Source of the DNA: Planococcus citri
Lineage: Eukaryota > Arthropoda > Insecta > Hemiptera > Pseudococcidae
Assembly: GCF_950023065.1 (NCBI RefSeq)
Contig: NC_088681.1
Location: forward strand, 29,732,836 to 29,796,835
Length of the DNA stretch: 64,000 nucleotides
Direction of reading: 5' to 3'
Of this stretch, positions 1-12,020 are shown one piece after another (positions within the stretch are counted from its first letter, which is position 1; each line of letters begins with the position of its first letter). The notes beneath the pieces were generated by a model. The model had not been told where the DNA came from. It ran no database searches and worked only from the letters and a program-made list of their open reading frames with translations. Both the position numbers and the translations under genes were made by a program.

Positions 1-699
1 GACCAATTTCAAAGAGACGAAGGGCGAAGTTAATAAAATATTTTCACGAATAAAGAAGATTTCTTGAATAATTCATTTCAAAAAAAAAAAAAAGTAAAGA
101 AAGGGAAAAGAGGAGGAAAAGAATAAAGCGCAAAGAAAAAGCACTGTCATGTACATACCAAACAAACATCCTGCTTGTTAACATACGCACACATAAACAC
201 CGTCAAAAAATATGCACGAATAAGTAATTCGAACTTTTCTTTTGAATTTTATCTCGTCCAAATATACTTACTCGCGACGAATGTAATTTGTAATTCGAAT
301 ATTTTTCGATGGTACTTTTGTTTTATTATAAATTACGTAAACTCGAAACAAGGCGAAAAAAAAAAACTTGCAAAAAGTCGCGAAAACGACGACGACGAAA
401 CGCTTAATTGCCTAAGAAGAAAAAAAATATACAGAGCATCTTTTTTTTGGAGCAATTTTCAGACGAGAAAAATGTTTTACGATTACCATCGGTGAAAGTT
501 TTTTAATTTTGTTCTACCCTCTTTACTCAAAAATAACAGTCTTGATTCGAAACATACTCGAAAAACTTGAATCTATCACGACTATAGTGGAGGAAAAAAA
601 ACAGAAAACCTTCATTTGGTTTGAAAATTCTCAGTCCTTACGGACTCGTAAAATGACTACGAGTAGGTATAATTATGATAACGATTGCAACGTGAAAAA
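1..699. other. Noncoding A+T-rich stretch
   Basis: No coding sequence recognised. It contains an A-run at about 80-93 followed by a purine-rich tract. If the semaphorin gene at 2.4-2.9 kb continues leftward, this is intron of that gene, but that is inference. Confidence 0.5.
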
Positions 700-1084
700 G
701 ACCTAAATTTCGACAACTTTTGTCGTCAAAATATACGCATTATTTTACTAGCAGAACAAAAAGGTTTCATTGTATCTTCAACAAAAGGTCACTCATTCTT
801 CGCACTGACCAACACTGGCAAAACTTCAGACTTGTATGGCAGTCTTCCAATTTTTTCACAAAGAACATTATACTCTTTGCAGATATTTGGTGCAAATTCA
901 CTGATACGATGAACCCTTCTAGTATATGTACACAGTATAATTTTTTGGCCAAGTTTGCACCTAAATTGATATGATTTCCAAGAAGGATTTTGTCGTGCAT
1001 ATGATGAAGATGGTTCTTATTTTTTCGGTGTGAAATAGTTCCAAATTCTAATAGGTATCTGAATTCATCTTTTTGGCGTTGCAA
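700..1084 (-). pseudogene. Unrecognised decayed coding remnant (minus strand)
   Basis: On the minus strand a protein-like frame runs from 1084 to about 920 (including DKILLGNHINLGANLAKKLY). It then continues better in another frame, reading TRRVHRISEFAPNICKEYNV and later EKIGRLPYKSEVLPVLVSAK, up to a TGA at 789-791. A further protein-like stretch lies beyond that stop. A frameshift plus an in-frame stop within 400 bp, with good amino-acid composition on either side, suggests a broken gene or transposon fragment rather than a working exon. I do not recognise the family. It could also be chance, since the overlapping plus strand is open too. Confidence 0.25.
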
Positions 1085-1104
1085 ATCTTTTTATTCTTAC
1101 TTTA

Positions 1105-1120
1105 CCTAACCTAACCTAAC
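1105..1120. repeat. Short CCTAA run (TTAGG-type telomeric motif)
   Basis: Three consecutive CCTAA units plus one base. TTAGG is the ancestral insect telomere repeat (established). Three units are too few to show an interstitial telomere and may be chance. Confidence 0.35.
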
Positions 1121-2408
1121 AAACGATAAAATAATTTGTTTTTGTTTCTGGAAAAATGAAAAAAAAAAACAATCCAACCAGCATTGTACTGAAAGACTCC
1201 TCTATTTTCCTATATTTTTTTCATTGTATCGTGGATGGAATCTGGCCCAAATAAAAAACATAGGCAGCAAAATTTTACTACTCGTGGTTGGATTTAAGAA
1301 GCACCTACTTGGTTTGAAAAATTCCATAAAAATAACCCTTACTTGTAATCCTTCATCATAGCTTGCCAAAGGAAAATGATCAGCTCTGATTACTGATCAG
1401 GTGTGGTCAGATCAAGTCATATAATTTTGTTAAACCCTTCAATCATTTCTCATCTGCAATATTCATGGAATAACACCACCTCAAAAATCAAAATGAAAAA
1501 GACAGCCCCTAATTTTGTATTTTCTAATTTTAGGGTTGGTAACCCAACTTGAACCTGTCAGGCAAAGTATTCCACAAAATTTCTTAGAACCATCTGATTT
1601 CCTCCCATGTCTGATATCTTCTTAAAATCTGGCATCAACTCTGCAGGTTCAGGCACTCAGATGCGTGAGGAACTCATACCAGCTCACAAGCATTATTACA
1701 TTTGACAACCTACATTTTCGCATGGAGGATAATACGATGCAACTAATACATCTTTCCATATTATGTTTTTGGTAAGTACACCCACAAACGTTTGTTTCTC
1801 ATTAACCATCATATTCTTGACATTTCAGTCATACTTAACATCTCATCGCACCTAACCACATTCCTCCCATTACTTCCATAAAACACGCGCCATTCATCGA
1901 ATCATAACGTACCTACAGAAGCTCGGTAATACTCGTAGCATAATCGTCGTTGCCAGCACGAATAATTAAAAGACCATAGTTAAACGTTACTCGAAAACAC
2001 CAAAATCCCTCTCTTCTTATAAAAATAATTAGAATTCATCTGTCTGCTCGACTCGTGCGTTCATTGTTGCACGTAAACATTCGTCCTGGTGAAACGATGC
2101 TGCAAAAGGGAAATAATCCGGTACATCTTCACGGTTCGTTTAAAATTACTACCATCTTTTAGGAATTTCAATTTATGACGAACAATTATCGGTAATTAAA
2201 AATTCCGCCGCATCTTTCACCCCCTCCCCCTTCATCATCATCGCCTCCCTCTTTTCTATTCCGCTCATTCATCATCATCCATTAACTCGAGCAGAAGTAT
2301 AGACGATGATGATGACGACGACGACGTGCGATTAATTCGAAAATCATCCAGACTATATATACGTGAATATCAACAAGAGCTTATCGTAAATCCTCGATAG
2401 GTACTTAC
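1121..2408. other. Noncoding; probably semaphorin intron
   Basis: Starts beyond the donor site of the semaphorin exon at 2409 on the minus strand. No further semaphorin exon was found in either frame set. Holds a GATCAG-rich patch at about 1378-1416 and a GATGATGACGACGACG-type microsatellite at about 2301-2326. Confidence 0.5.
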
Positions 2409-2679
2409 TGTCCAACCATTTCGAATCGTATTTCAAAGTCCTCTTGTAAGAAAAGGCAGTCCGACCGGTGGTCAAATTGTGTAAATCGGTTCGAAATATC
2501 ACCGTGTCAGCTTTAGTGAATTCGGCAATCGTGCCACTGTACAGGGCTGGTAATTCTCCTGGGTTTCCTTTCTCTACCCAAATTGCAGTAGCATTATCAT
2601 TAGGATCGTAAGGACATTTCGCAACACCTGATCCGATCCCTGGTACGTGTTCGTGTCTTGGTAAATGAGTCAGATTGCT
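2409..2679 (-). CDS. Sema2a: Semaphorin-2A-like, internal sema-domain exon
   Basis: This internal exon encodes 90 residues plus one base of the sema domain of a secreted class 2 semaphorin, an axon-guidance ligand family read by plexins (established). Visible hallmarks are SNLTHLPRHE at the start, AKCPYDPNDNATAIWVEKGN, LPALYSGT, EFTKADTVIFRTDL and a C-terminal KRTLKYDSKWLD. Candidate N-glycosylation sequons are NLT (twice) and NAT. The exon begins after a TTCTGCAG acceptor at 2680-2681 and ends at a GTAAGT donor starting at 2408. It enters in phase 0 and leaves in phase 1, matching the downstream codon expected in other semaphorin-2 proteins. The open frame continues beyond both splice sites, but those extensions lack semaphorin similarity and are intron. 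No stop or frameshift is seen, so the gene looks intact here. The 2A versus 2B assignment is less certain than the class. Confidence 0.9.
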
Positions 2680-2757
2680 CTGCAGAACAAATGCATCGTG
2701 AAGAGCCAATCACATGTCACGTACTATAAATGATTAGAAAAACTATACTGTACTTAC
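2680..2757 (-). other. 78-bp GT-AG intron between semaphorin exons
   Basis: Donor GTAAGTA at 2757 downward and acceptor CTGCAG ending at 2680. It joins ...NPKDWVVY to SNLTHLP... in phase 0, giving the uninterrupted sema-domain sequence expected for the family. Confidence 0.88.
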
Positions 2758-2865
2758 GTATACAACCCAATCTTTCGGATTATGAGCATTTGTACCGCAA
2801 ACATACAGTCTGGAGCCATCTCCCATTGGCTGAATTACACGAATATGATTATGGCAGTCGAAATT
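2758..2865 (-). CDS. Sema2a: Semaphorin-2A-like, upstream sema-domain exon
   Basis: This 108-bp exon encodes 36 residues, in phase 0 at both ends, immediately upstream of the exon at 2409-2679. The translation opens with NFDCHNHIRVIQPMGDGSRL and closes with VCGTNAHNPKDWVVY. This is the conserved sema-domain block with a cysteine, the NHIRVIQ strand and the CGTNA(H/F)NP motif (established for the family). The acceptor is TTACAG at 2866-2870 and the donor is GTAAGTA from 2757. In the fly homologue the preceding sequence ends in a C-x-S-K-G-K motif. No such exon is recognisable in the next few kilobases, so the upstream intron is probably long. Function in this species is inferred from the family only. 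Confidence 0.9.
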
Positions 2866-4439
2866 CTGTAACACAAGAAGGAAAAGAAAAAAATCAACAC
2901 ATCGTTTATAAATCCTCTAGCTCATTAACAAGTTGACAAAAGTCACGCAATACAAATATGCTACCTGATTAGCTTCAGGTTCGGTATACCTAACGAAGAT
3001 AAAATATTTAACACGAGTTTTTCAAGTATGAATTAATACCGTCACGAGATACCCCCCTCCCCACATCTACTCCATCTTATTGTGTACATAATCCTCCGCT
3101 ACTATGTTATCCTATAAGAATAATATTATATTAAATTAAAAATGCCACACGTAGGAGAACGAATAGAATAAAGCATTTCCATCTACAGCCAGCTATCTCT
3201 ACCAACTGCATGAACTGTGGTTTGAATTTTTTTGTTATTCTTATGCAACATGGTCAAGTTGTCATAAAATGTCGTGAATACGTAAACCGGAAAATAAACA
3301 CACGTTTTATTTCATTTTTATGGATGATGATACTTAATGCATCATTAAATGAACGCATATCTCTAGGCACTCAGTCTGCTGTCTGCACACCTACTTATGG
3401 AGTAATCATTCATACATGCTTAAGCATTCTGTTCTGACATATGAAAATTATCCATGATGCATTGTGAGGACTATCAAATGAATTGTAATTGCCTTATGAG
3501 CCCCAGATTTTGGTACAAATTTTCAAAAAATATATTTAATACCTACCTTCATGTTAATAATTTTTATAAGGATGCCAGAAACTAATTTTGAACGAATATT
3601 TTCAACAACGAATGGGCAGTGATTTAAATTTTAAAAATATACATTGGTTCATCTAAAAATTTTAAAACTGGAATTCAGTTTTTTCAGCTCGAAGATCGAT
3701 TTTGATAACAGGGAGAGATGTCCCAGCTTTACAAGTGAGCAGCTTGAATCAAAATCATATTATAAGAATTATTCTGGACTACCCAAAAATTCGAAATTTT
3801 ATGGTTTAATATGAAGAGGGAGGACAAGGTGCATCAAGAATTCGAAAAAAAACGGGCGAGCTTGAAATGTACATACCAATTTGAGTCTACCAGCACGCTT
3901 CCTTCTACCCACCCGTCACCCCATCTTTTCCATTTTTTAAATTTCTTATTTTTTGAATAAAAAAGTGCCTAAATTTGTGAAATTTTCAAACAAATCTGTA
4001 ATTTGCAAATAACTAAAATTTTTTAAAACTAAAAGTTCTGTTTTTTTAAACCCAAGAATCCCGTTTTTTTTTTAGCCAAAATTGCTCTCAAGCCTCACTT
4101 TTTTATTCAAAATCGCCAAAAAGATCTTCCTTTTTTTGTTAATTTGTCATTGTATGTATTTTTGAATTGTTCTATTTTTAATTTGGTTATTTTTCGAGTT
4201 CGTTCATTTTGTATTTTTAATACGTACTTACATATGAGAAATTTCAACAACTTGAATAAAATGTAGTGATGGTTTAAATTGATGAAAACGTATATGTACC
4301 TACTTCAATGTAAAAAATTACAAAGTCCAAACCAACAAAATAAAATTTAAAAAATGAAAAATTGATCGGCGGGGGGGGGGGGAGAATTTTAGAAAGGTAG
4401 TCATTTTCGGCCAACAAATTCCATGTAGACACTCAAACA
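2866..4439. other. Noncoding, probable semaphorin upstream intron
   Basis: No exon identified. A minus-strand frame at about 2960-3005 reads VKYFIFVRYTEPEANQ just before a CAG-GTAGCA donor-like site, but it does not match the semaphorin sequence expected there. A pure run of 12 G lies at 4371-4382, just before the repeat array. Confidence 0.45.
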
Positions 4440-5990
4440 ATGACTTTTTTTTGTCAAGTTTGGCATAAATATGAAACCTTCTTCGTTGACTACGAAAAAT
4501 TCAGTCTTTTTTGATAAAAATTGAGACGTTTTGACAATTTTGACAAAAAAAAGGGGATATTTTGACAATTTTTGCAAGAATTGGAACTTTTTAGAATTTA
4601 TGTAAAAAATTGACCATTTTGGCAATTTTGAAAAAAATCAGGACTTTTTTCACAATTTTGTCTAAAAATGAGACTTTTTGACATGCATATTTTGGAAAAT
4701 GAAGACTTTTCTGAAAATTTAGCAAAAAAGGGACATTTTTTGGTAATTTTGAATAAATCACTTTTTCAACGAAAATAATGACTTTTGACAATTTTGGTAA
4801 TGATCAGGGCTGTTTTACAGAAAAATCAGAACTTTTTTGAAGAAAATTAAGACGTTTTGACAATTTTGACAAAACTCAAAAGAGCGATATTTTGACAATT
4901 TTTGCAAGAAGTAGGACTTTTTTTACAATTTATGCTAAAAATTGGTCTTTTTGACAATTTTGAGAAAAATGAAACCTTTTGGATTATTTTGAAAAAAATT
5001 GGGAATTCTTACTTATCAATTTTGACAAAAAATCAGGACTTTTTTCACAATTTTGACAAAAAAAGAGGATATTTTGACAATTTTTGCCAGAATTAGAACT
5101 TCATTTCAGTTTATGCTGAAAATTGTCTTTTTTAACAATTTTGAGAAAAATTAGAACTTTTGAATCATTTTAACAAAAATTATGACTTTTTTCACAATTT
5201 TGGCTGGAAATGAGACTTTATGCACACTTGGAAACAGTGAGGACTTTTCAGAAAATTTGGCAAAAATGTTTTTTTTTGGTAATTTTGAAAAAAATCACTT
5301 CTTTGACAAAAGTTATGACTTATGACAATAAATAATCAGGACTGTTTTACAATTTTGGCTGAATATGAAACCTTCTTCGTTGACTTCGAAAAATTCAGAC
5401 TTTTTTGATAAAAATTGAGACGTTTTGACAATTTTGACAAAAAAAGGGGATATTTCGACAATTTTTGCCAGAATTAGGACTTAATTTCAATTTAAGCTAA
5501 AAATTGGGGTTTTTTAACAATTTTGAGAAAAATTAGAACTTTTAGATCATTTTGAAAAGAATTGGAAATTTTTAACAACTTTGACAAAAATCGTGACTTT
5601 TTTCACAATTTTTTGCATGAAAATGAGACTTTACGCACATTTGGGAAAATTGAGGACTTTTCAGAAAATTTGGCAAAAATGGAATCTTTTTTGGTAATTT
5701 TGAAAAAAATCACTTTTTCGACAAAAATTATGACTTCTGTCAATAATCAGGACTATTTTACACTTTTGGCTAAATGTGAAACTTTTTGACAATTCTGAGA
5801 AAGATCAGAACTTTTTGGACAATAAAACTTTTTTAACAATTTTGTCGAAAATGAGAACTTTTCACAAAAAATTTTGAAAAAATCAGGTATTCTTTTTGCC
5901 AATGTGGCATTTTTCAGATTCCTGAAAATTTTAGCTCTCTAACTCGAGTTTAAATCGTTCCCATACCCCCACCCTCTCCCTCGTTCTCAG
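4440..5990 (+). repeat. Degenerate tandem array 'GACNTTTTTGACAATTTTG', copy A
   Basis: About 1.5 kb of diverged units of roughly 35-40 bp built from GACTTTTTTGACAATTTTG followed by an A-rich linker. Longer blocks recur at a higher order: the segment beginning ATGAAACCTTCTTCGTTGAC at 4471 reappears at 5365 (offset 894 bp). The array ends in a non-repetitive flank (about 5919-5990, containing TAGCTCTCTAACTCGAGTTT) that is shared, inverted, with copy B at 8573-8662. Short open frames in the array are products of its periodicity. Confidence 0.85.
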
Positions 5991-8572
5991 AACAAATTTT
6001 TGCGAGAACCCTCTTCATGTAACTGATTCACTTGCATCTTCAATTAAAAAATAAATTATCCAGTCTTTCTATCTTTAAAGTTATTCCAAGTTCCCGAGAA
6101 AATCATAAATCTCAGTTGCTCAGTAACACTTCTTGCAATATTGGTAGGTAGTCCAATTCTCATCCCTAATTTACAACAATATCGAGCACATACGTCAAAA
6201 CACAAGCAACCCAGATGTTTCCACGTATCCTCTGATGATGTTAAGTACGTATCTCGCCTCTCCTCGAATCATTTCCATCTCAAAGTAAACATTAGGCGTA
6301 CACGTAAGGGTCGCATAGGCTGGCAATTACGACTCCGACGCTAATAATTCCCAACAACGGCGATTACAATTCTGCAATCCTCGTTCCAGTTCCAGCTTCA
6401 TCGGCAATTATCGCACGAGGGAATTAAAATATATACTCGATATATACGTAACGTAAACGTACGAGGGGTATTCGGATACTTTCCCAGAGAGTGGATCGTT
6501 GTACCTATAAAGTGAGGAAGTGCCTGATGTGGCAAATTGTCTTCGAACGAGATATAGTACTAGGCAACTCGACTCGACCTTTGCGTTCGACTATTTTAAA
6601 AGGCGTGATTAGAGAATACGAAACGAGACGAGGACGACAAATTGCAATTCCCCGTTCATTTTTAATCCAAGTACCATTTAACCATAAAGTGAGAGAGAAA
6701 AAAAAACAAGGGAGGGTTGTTACAGTTCATAATATTTCTGCATCGAGAAGGGGTTCTCCATATACACTAAGACAGCTAAGTAACTTTAATAACGACGTTA
6801 TCGATAACGCCAGGGTTCCCAAAGCATGCACGTTTCTTATCAAAAATCCTCCAAAGTTTGGGTATATTTTACCACCCTGAGTCTCTGAAAACGTCTTAAA
6901 TAAGTTCGCTATTTCTACAATGATTTTAATTTTCTTTTCAAAAAGAAGCATTAAGATCGCTCGTGTCGGTTTTTACTAATAGAATTAATGGCCGAAGCCC
7001 TCTTCTCGGTGCATTTTTCCAGACGCCACCGAGTACACATTGCACACTTACAAAGCTGCAGAAATCTTAAATTGAGTATGGTATAAGAAGTTAAAGGTCT
7101 CTCTTTTGGCCACCCCGACTTTATACTAAATACTCGCTCATCCCCTAAACCGAGAGACTAATGGATTGCGAACAGTTAATTCAATTTGTTGCGTAAAACG
7201 TCGCTGACTCCTCGTGCTCCTCTCACGTTCTCTTAAACGATATACGAACGTACACGATCGCCTACTCACATATACAGTCTGATATTATCGTTTATGATTT
7301 ATGGTAATAGTTTTCGAATGTACGAGTATTTCTCTCTTTTGTATACGCGTCTTTCTACATATTGTATATTAGTTATCAAAAAAGCCTCGTATTGTTGCCT
7401 GTTTTCATTATTTGAAATAGTATACTGTATACTGCACCACCGTTGTCGTTCTTTTATCTTTTTCTCTTCGTCTTCAGATATACGTAGTATATAGAACGCA
7501 ATGCATTCCGTTATAATCTTACAAATGGATTATTTAAACTTTGTGATTTATATCGTTTCGATATAGTTCATATTTATAGAGAGAGAGAGGAAGAGAAAGA
7601 GAAAGAAAACAGCCCATCGACCGAGTAAAGTCACTCTTGACATAGATAAATGCCACTCCTCTCATAACCGAATGGAAAAAAATCCCCATTTCGAGACACT
7701 AAAAGGATATCGTAATTAATTGTCGTATGCGACTGTGAGATCTCTCGCGTCTCCGAAACCGCAAAAAACATGCCACCCTCGAGATACATACCTTTGCCTC
7801 TTTTAAAATAGCTACCTATAATAGTGGTACATCTTTAACGAGAAATTAATTTTCTTAAGTGAATCGAGCACAACCGCGAAAAGAAACAAAAAAAAAAATC
7901 GCCTTAAAACATATTTTTAATAATTTCCGCGTAGGTAACCAAACATTTGATGTTGAAGGGAAAAAATTACTCAACTTTGCCGAAGAGCTGTGGGAAAGAA
8001 GCTTAACGAGACAGTTGAGGTATTTCTTCGTCGTGAATAAGACGATGTCAATTTTATAAATTGAATCGCCTTTAGAGGGTAGTTCGTTTGTAAGAAAATT
8101 ATAAATATTGCTAAATTCGAATAAGGATGTGAAGTGGACGTCGTTTAATCTTAGTTAGTGAATTTGTTTTATTGAATGGAGTTCACTTGATGTGCCAAAG
8201 TTTTGAAATTTTTCATATTTTTATGCTCAAGTTTTTCAAATTAGCACGTCATCGTTTGCTTCTGCAATTGTCGCACATTTTTCATGCATACTCGTACGTT
8301 TTGACTTGGGTTCCTCAGAAGTGTTCAAAAATACATCGGACAAAATCTTGGGTACCGAATTTCATCCTTCTATTTTATTTCAGGTGAATATTTGCAAATT
8401 TAAAGGTACCGAAATTTGATCAAATAGAAATAAACTAGGTACTTTTCGAAGTATTTTGGGGCAAGGAAGAGTGTTACAGCTATTAAGTAGGGCATTATCT
8501 AATAATAATGGATAAAATTTAAAAATCGGAATGCAAAAACTTAAAATTTGCAGTCTTTTGGAATTTACTATG
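5991..8572. other. Noncoding spacer between inverted arrays
   Basis: No recognisable exon. Sequence complexity is higher than in the arrays, and it includes a purine microsatellite at 7579-7610. Several chance open frames of 65-130 codons show no conserved motif. Confidence 0.5.
7579..7610 (+). repeat. GA-rich microsatellite
   Basis: (GA)n followed by GGAAGAGAAAGAGAAAG; an imperfect purine tract. Confidence 0.8.
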
Positions 8573-9480
8573 ACCGGGGGAGGGGGAGGGATGCAGGGAG
8601 GGGTGCGAGAATGATTTAAACTCGAGTTGGAGAGCTAGAATTTTCAGGGATTTGAAAAATGTTCGATTGACAAAAAGAAACCCTGATTTTTTCGACATTT
8701 TTTGTAAAAAGTCCTCATTTTCGCCAAAGTTGTTGAAAAAGTTTTAATGTTAAAAAAGTTCTAATTTTCCTCAAAATTGTCGAAAAGTTTAGCCATAAAA
8801 CGGTCCTGATTATTGTCAAAATTGTCATAAGTCATCATCATTCTTGTTGAAAAAATAATTTTTTCAAAATTTCCAAAAAAGGCCCCATTTTTGTCAAAAA
8901 ATTAATCAGTAAAAATTCCTAATTTTTTTCAAAATGATCCAAAAGTTCTAATTTTTCTCAAAATTGTCAAAAAGGCCAATTTTTAGCATAAATTGTAAAA
9001 AAGTTCTACTTCTTGCAAAAATTGTCAAAATATCGCTTTTTTGTCAAAACTGTCAAAACGTTTAAATTTTTTTTCAAAAAAGTTCTGATTTTTTTGTAAA
9101 ACAGCCCTAATTATTTGTATTTACCAAAATTGTCAAAAATCATTATTTTCGTTGAAAAAGTGATTTTTTCAAAATTACCAAAAAATGTCCTTTTTTCGCC
9201 AATTGTCAGAAATGTCCTCATTTTTCGAAATATATGCACGTCAAAAAGTCTCATTTTTAGACAACATTGTGAGAGAAGTCCTGATTTTTGTCAAAATTAA
9301 TAGATAAGTAAAAATTCCTAATTTTTTTCAAAATGATCCAAAAGTTCTAATTTTTTTTTAAATTGTCAAAATGGCCAATTTTTCGCATAAATTGTAAAAA
9401 GTTCTAATTCTTGCAAAAATTGTCAAAATATAACTTTTTTTGGTCAAAATTGTCAAAACGTCTTAATTAAGACTTTCTGG
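8573..9480 (-). repeat. Degenerate tandem array, inverted copy B
   Basis: About 0.85 kb of CAAAATTGTCAAAAAGTC-type units, the reverse complement of copy A. It is preceded by the inverted shared flank (8573-8662: AAACTCGAGTTGGAGAGCTA and neighbouring bases). The arrays therefore point at each other around a 2.6-kb spacer. It looks like a dispersed element carrying an internal array rather than a locally born microsatellite. Confidence 0.8.
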
Positions 9481-12020
9481 TCCATTTTGTCAAATATGCT
9501 TTTCAGAGAAAGAAAGAGGGGGAAGGTCGTCGATTTTTTGAGAATTTTTCTATTCGTAAAATTCAGCATTCGGATAAATGGCAATTCAGTATTTTCTCAT
9601 CTGTGAAAGTGCATTCGGAGGAATGGTTTTAAGCTGTTTAGAAGCCTTCAGATTTTTTTTGGAAATTCCAATTTTCAAAACAATTTTATTAAGAACTGAT
9701 CAAAAATGAACTTTGGAATTTACTTTTTCAAATTACGAGTACCAACCATTTCTTTTCATTTTTCACTCCCTTTCAAGCAAAATACAGGTGAAAACCACTA
9801 CTTTTTCACTACTTTCACTACTTGTAGACACCCTTAAAATTTTTTTAAAAAAATGCTAAGACGAACCAAAACAACTAAAATAAAAACAATCGACACAAAA
9901 CTCATCATCATTTTTTCACATCATAATTTATTTTTCAGGTGAAAAAAATCTGAAAAAGTTCGAAATTATGCCCTTTTTTTGACCTCTCGAGGCTCTCGAA
10001 TCGATTGGCTGCGGCCTCGAACCATTTTAAATCCTACAGTATGATTTTAGAATTTTCCAGTTTTGGATAAAATGACCATCAAAAGGCCAAAAATGAAATT
10101 AAGCTGCCGTAAACTCGAACAAAACACCTTTGACGAACTTTAAAACGAAGAAGTAATTTTAATTAGTTTCGAACACTACATTTACCAAGTCAAGTCCTGT
10201 AAAGATCATCCTACTAACTCGCCATTCAACGAAGGAATTCTGCAACGATAGACACCTCTAAGTATTTTCTATAAAATGCCAATGCTGTGGAAAGAGGAAA
10301 TGAAAAGGTTGACAAGTTTGTCGTATAAACAGTAAAAGCGCGCGAAGGAAGTAAATATTAGCTTTGTTGAGCCTGTATAAACACATTAAGCATCGAAGAG
10401 GGTTTTTTGCGGGATAAAGGCCATAAGAGAGATGGGTATTATGTGACTGGTGTGTACACGTCTTCGATATTGTATTGTATATTATACTCTATGCTCTATA
10501 CCTATATATAGTCTAGAGAAGATGTTAAGTGAGTGAAATCTGCTAAAGGTGTTTGGTTTATTTGTCAGATCGCGTTAATTTCTTATCGTCCAAGACAGAC
10601 CTTTTTTCACCCTTTCGTCTACGTTTTTGTTTTCTTTTCCACGAAGGCGTTAATTGAAGTCCATGCAAGAAATAGCGTGTAATAGATATATAAGATTTAT
10701 TTTCTTATTTCGAATTTCGATGCTCGCTAAGGAACAGTCTAAAGTTATGTATTAACAGATAAATAAATTGGATTGTCTGCGCTCAACGCTGCGAGTAGGT
10801 AAATAAATGAAATTACCTGCTAATTATACTTATAATAAATGGTAGGCATACAAATTAGTATGTAGGTCTAGGTATGTAGATGGACGACTTTTTTTGAGCA
10901 CACCCTCCCGAGTGTTGTGGTAAATGGTAAGGTTGATTTATAACGTTAGCTTTATTTAAACAACACGATTTTCGTGTAATATATGCGTGCCCTTTAGCTT
11001 TTCACTGTGAGATGGTTCGCATGTGGTATGTGTGGTTTTATGCGTAGGTAAGTTGGTCGCCACAACATTAGGACTGCGTAGGAATCTGGTTAAATAAGCG
11101 AAGAAAAAAGGCATATGCGACAAATAAAGACAGACATGCGGCGATTAGGTGGTTTATTTGTCGAAATTAATTAACGATAGGTCTAATAATTACTAGAAGA
11201 AAACTTTTCGCATAGTTTGCAAAAACGATATCAGGTAATCGATATCGGATGCGGTTAACAGTCTGTCGTATAAGCATATTTTTGCAGGCAGAGGCGTCTC
11301 GTAGCTAGAAATATGTACTTCGGAGTGTTTAAATCTGCGAGCTGAGTTTTACATGAAGGGCTCTTTTACTCTTGTATATATGTAGCTGTACTGTGTCTCG
11401 AACAATTAACCTTTTTTGATATGAAGTACGGTCGTTATTTTTCCGATTCAATTAACCGGCTTTGTTGCGGTTACCGCGAGAAGCAAAATAGCGAAAGTTT
11501 TTTCTCTTTTGAAAGCACCTCCGACGACGTCGCGTCGCCTTTGTCGGAGTTCTTTTTGAAGAAAAGTTTATCGTTAATCGGTGGATCGTAAAGTTCACGT
11601 AAAATGTTAATTGATCGCACGAGAAACGATAGGATGATGCGAAAATACAACCATACTCGCAGAAAAATCGAAATGATATTCATCTTTAGCCAAATTTTAA
11701 ACGTAAATTCCATTTGTCAATTTTTGGTAATTTTTTTTTCAAAAGTTCAAATAAGCTTCCAAGTTTATTGAGCGACAACATTTTTTCCGACATTTTTCAC
11801 GTTTAAATGATTACCCTGATGAACAACTGAACCAATTTTCATGAAACTTGAAATCTCACAAGTCTATCACAGTTCCTATAATGTCGGACTTTCGCCATGA
11901 TCCAAAAGTTCGCAGCTTTCGAGCGTAATTGCAAATAAAATTGAGCTTCTGGAAATTTTCATGGGGTGACTTTGCACAAAATTTATTAAGAATTGAATCT
12001 CTCAGGAACGGTTGAACCGA
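9481..12020. other. Noncoding stretch
   Basis: No gene recognised. A fragment near 9775-9840 ends in TGTAGACACCCTT, resembling the right end of the CAGGGTGT-ended sequence at 22467-22821. The remainder shows no clear repeat or exon. Confidence 0.45.

Noticed and set aside
2950..3005. Possible further semaphorin exon ending YTEPEANQ on minus
   Set aside because: It has splice-like borders, but the residues do not match the C-x-S-K-G-K segment expected before NFDCHNHIR.
4591..5789. Several open frames with repeated FDNF and FHNF peptides
   Set aside because: They lie wholly in the tandem array and exist on either strand because of repeat periodicity.
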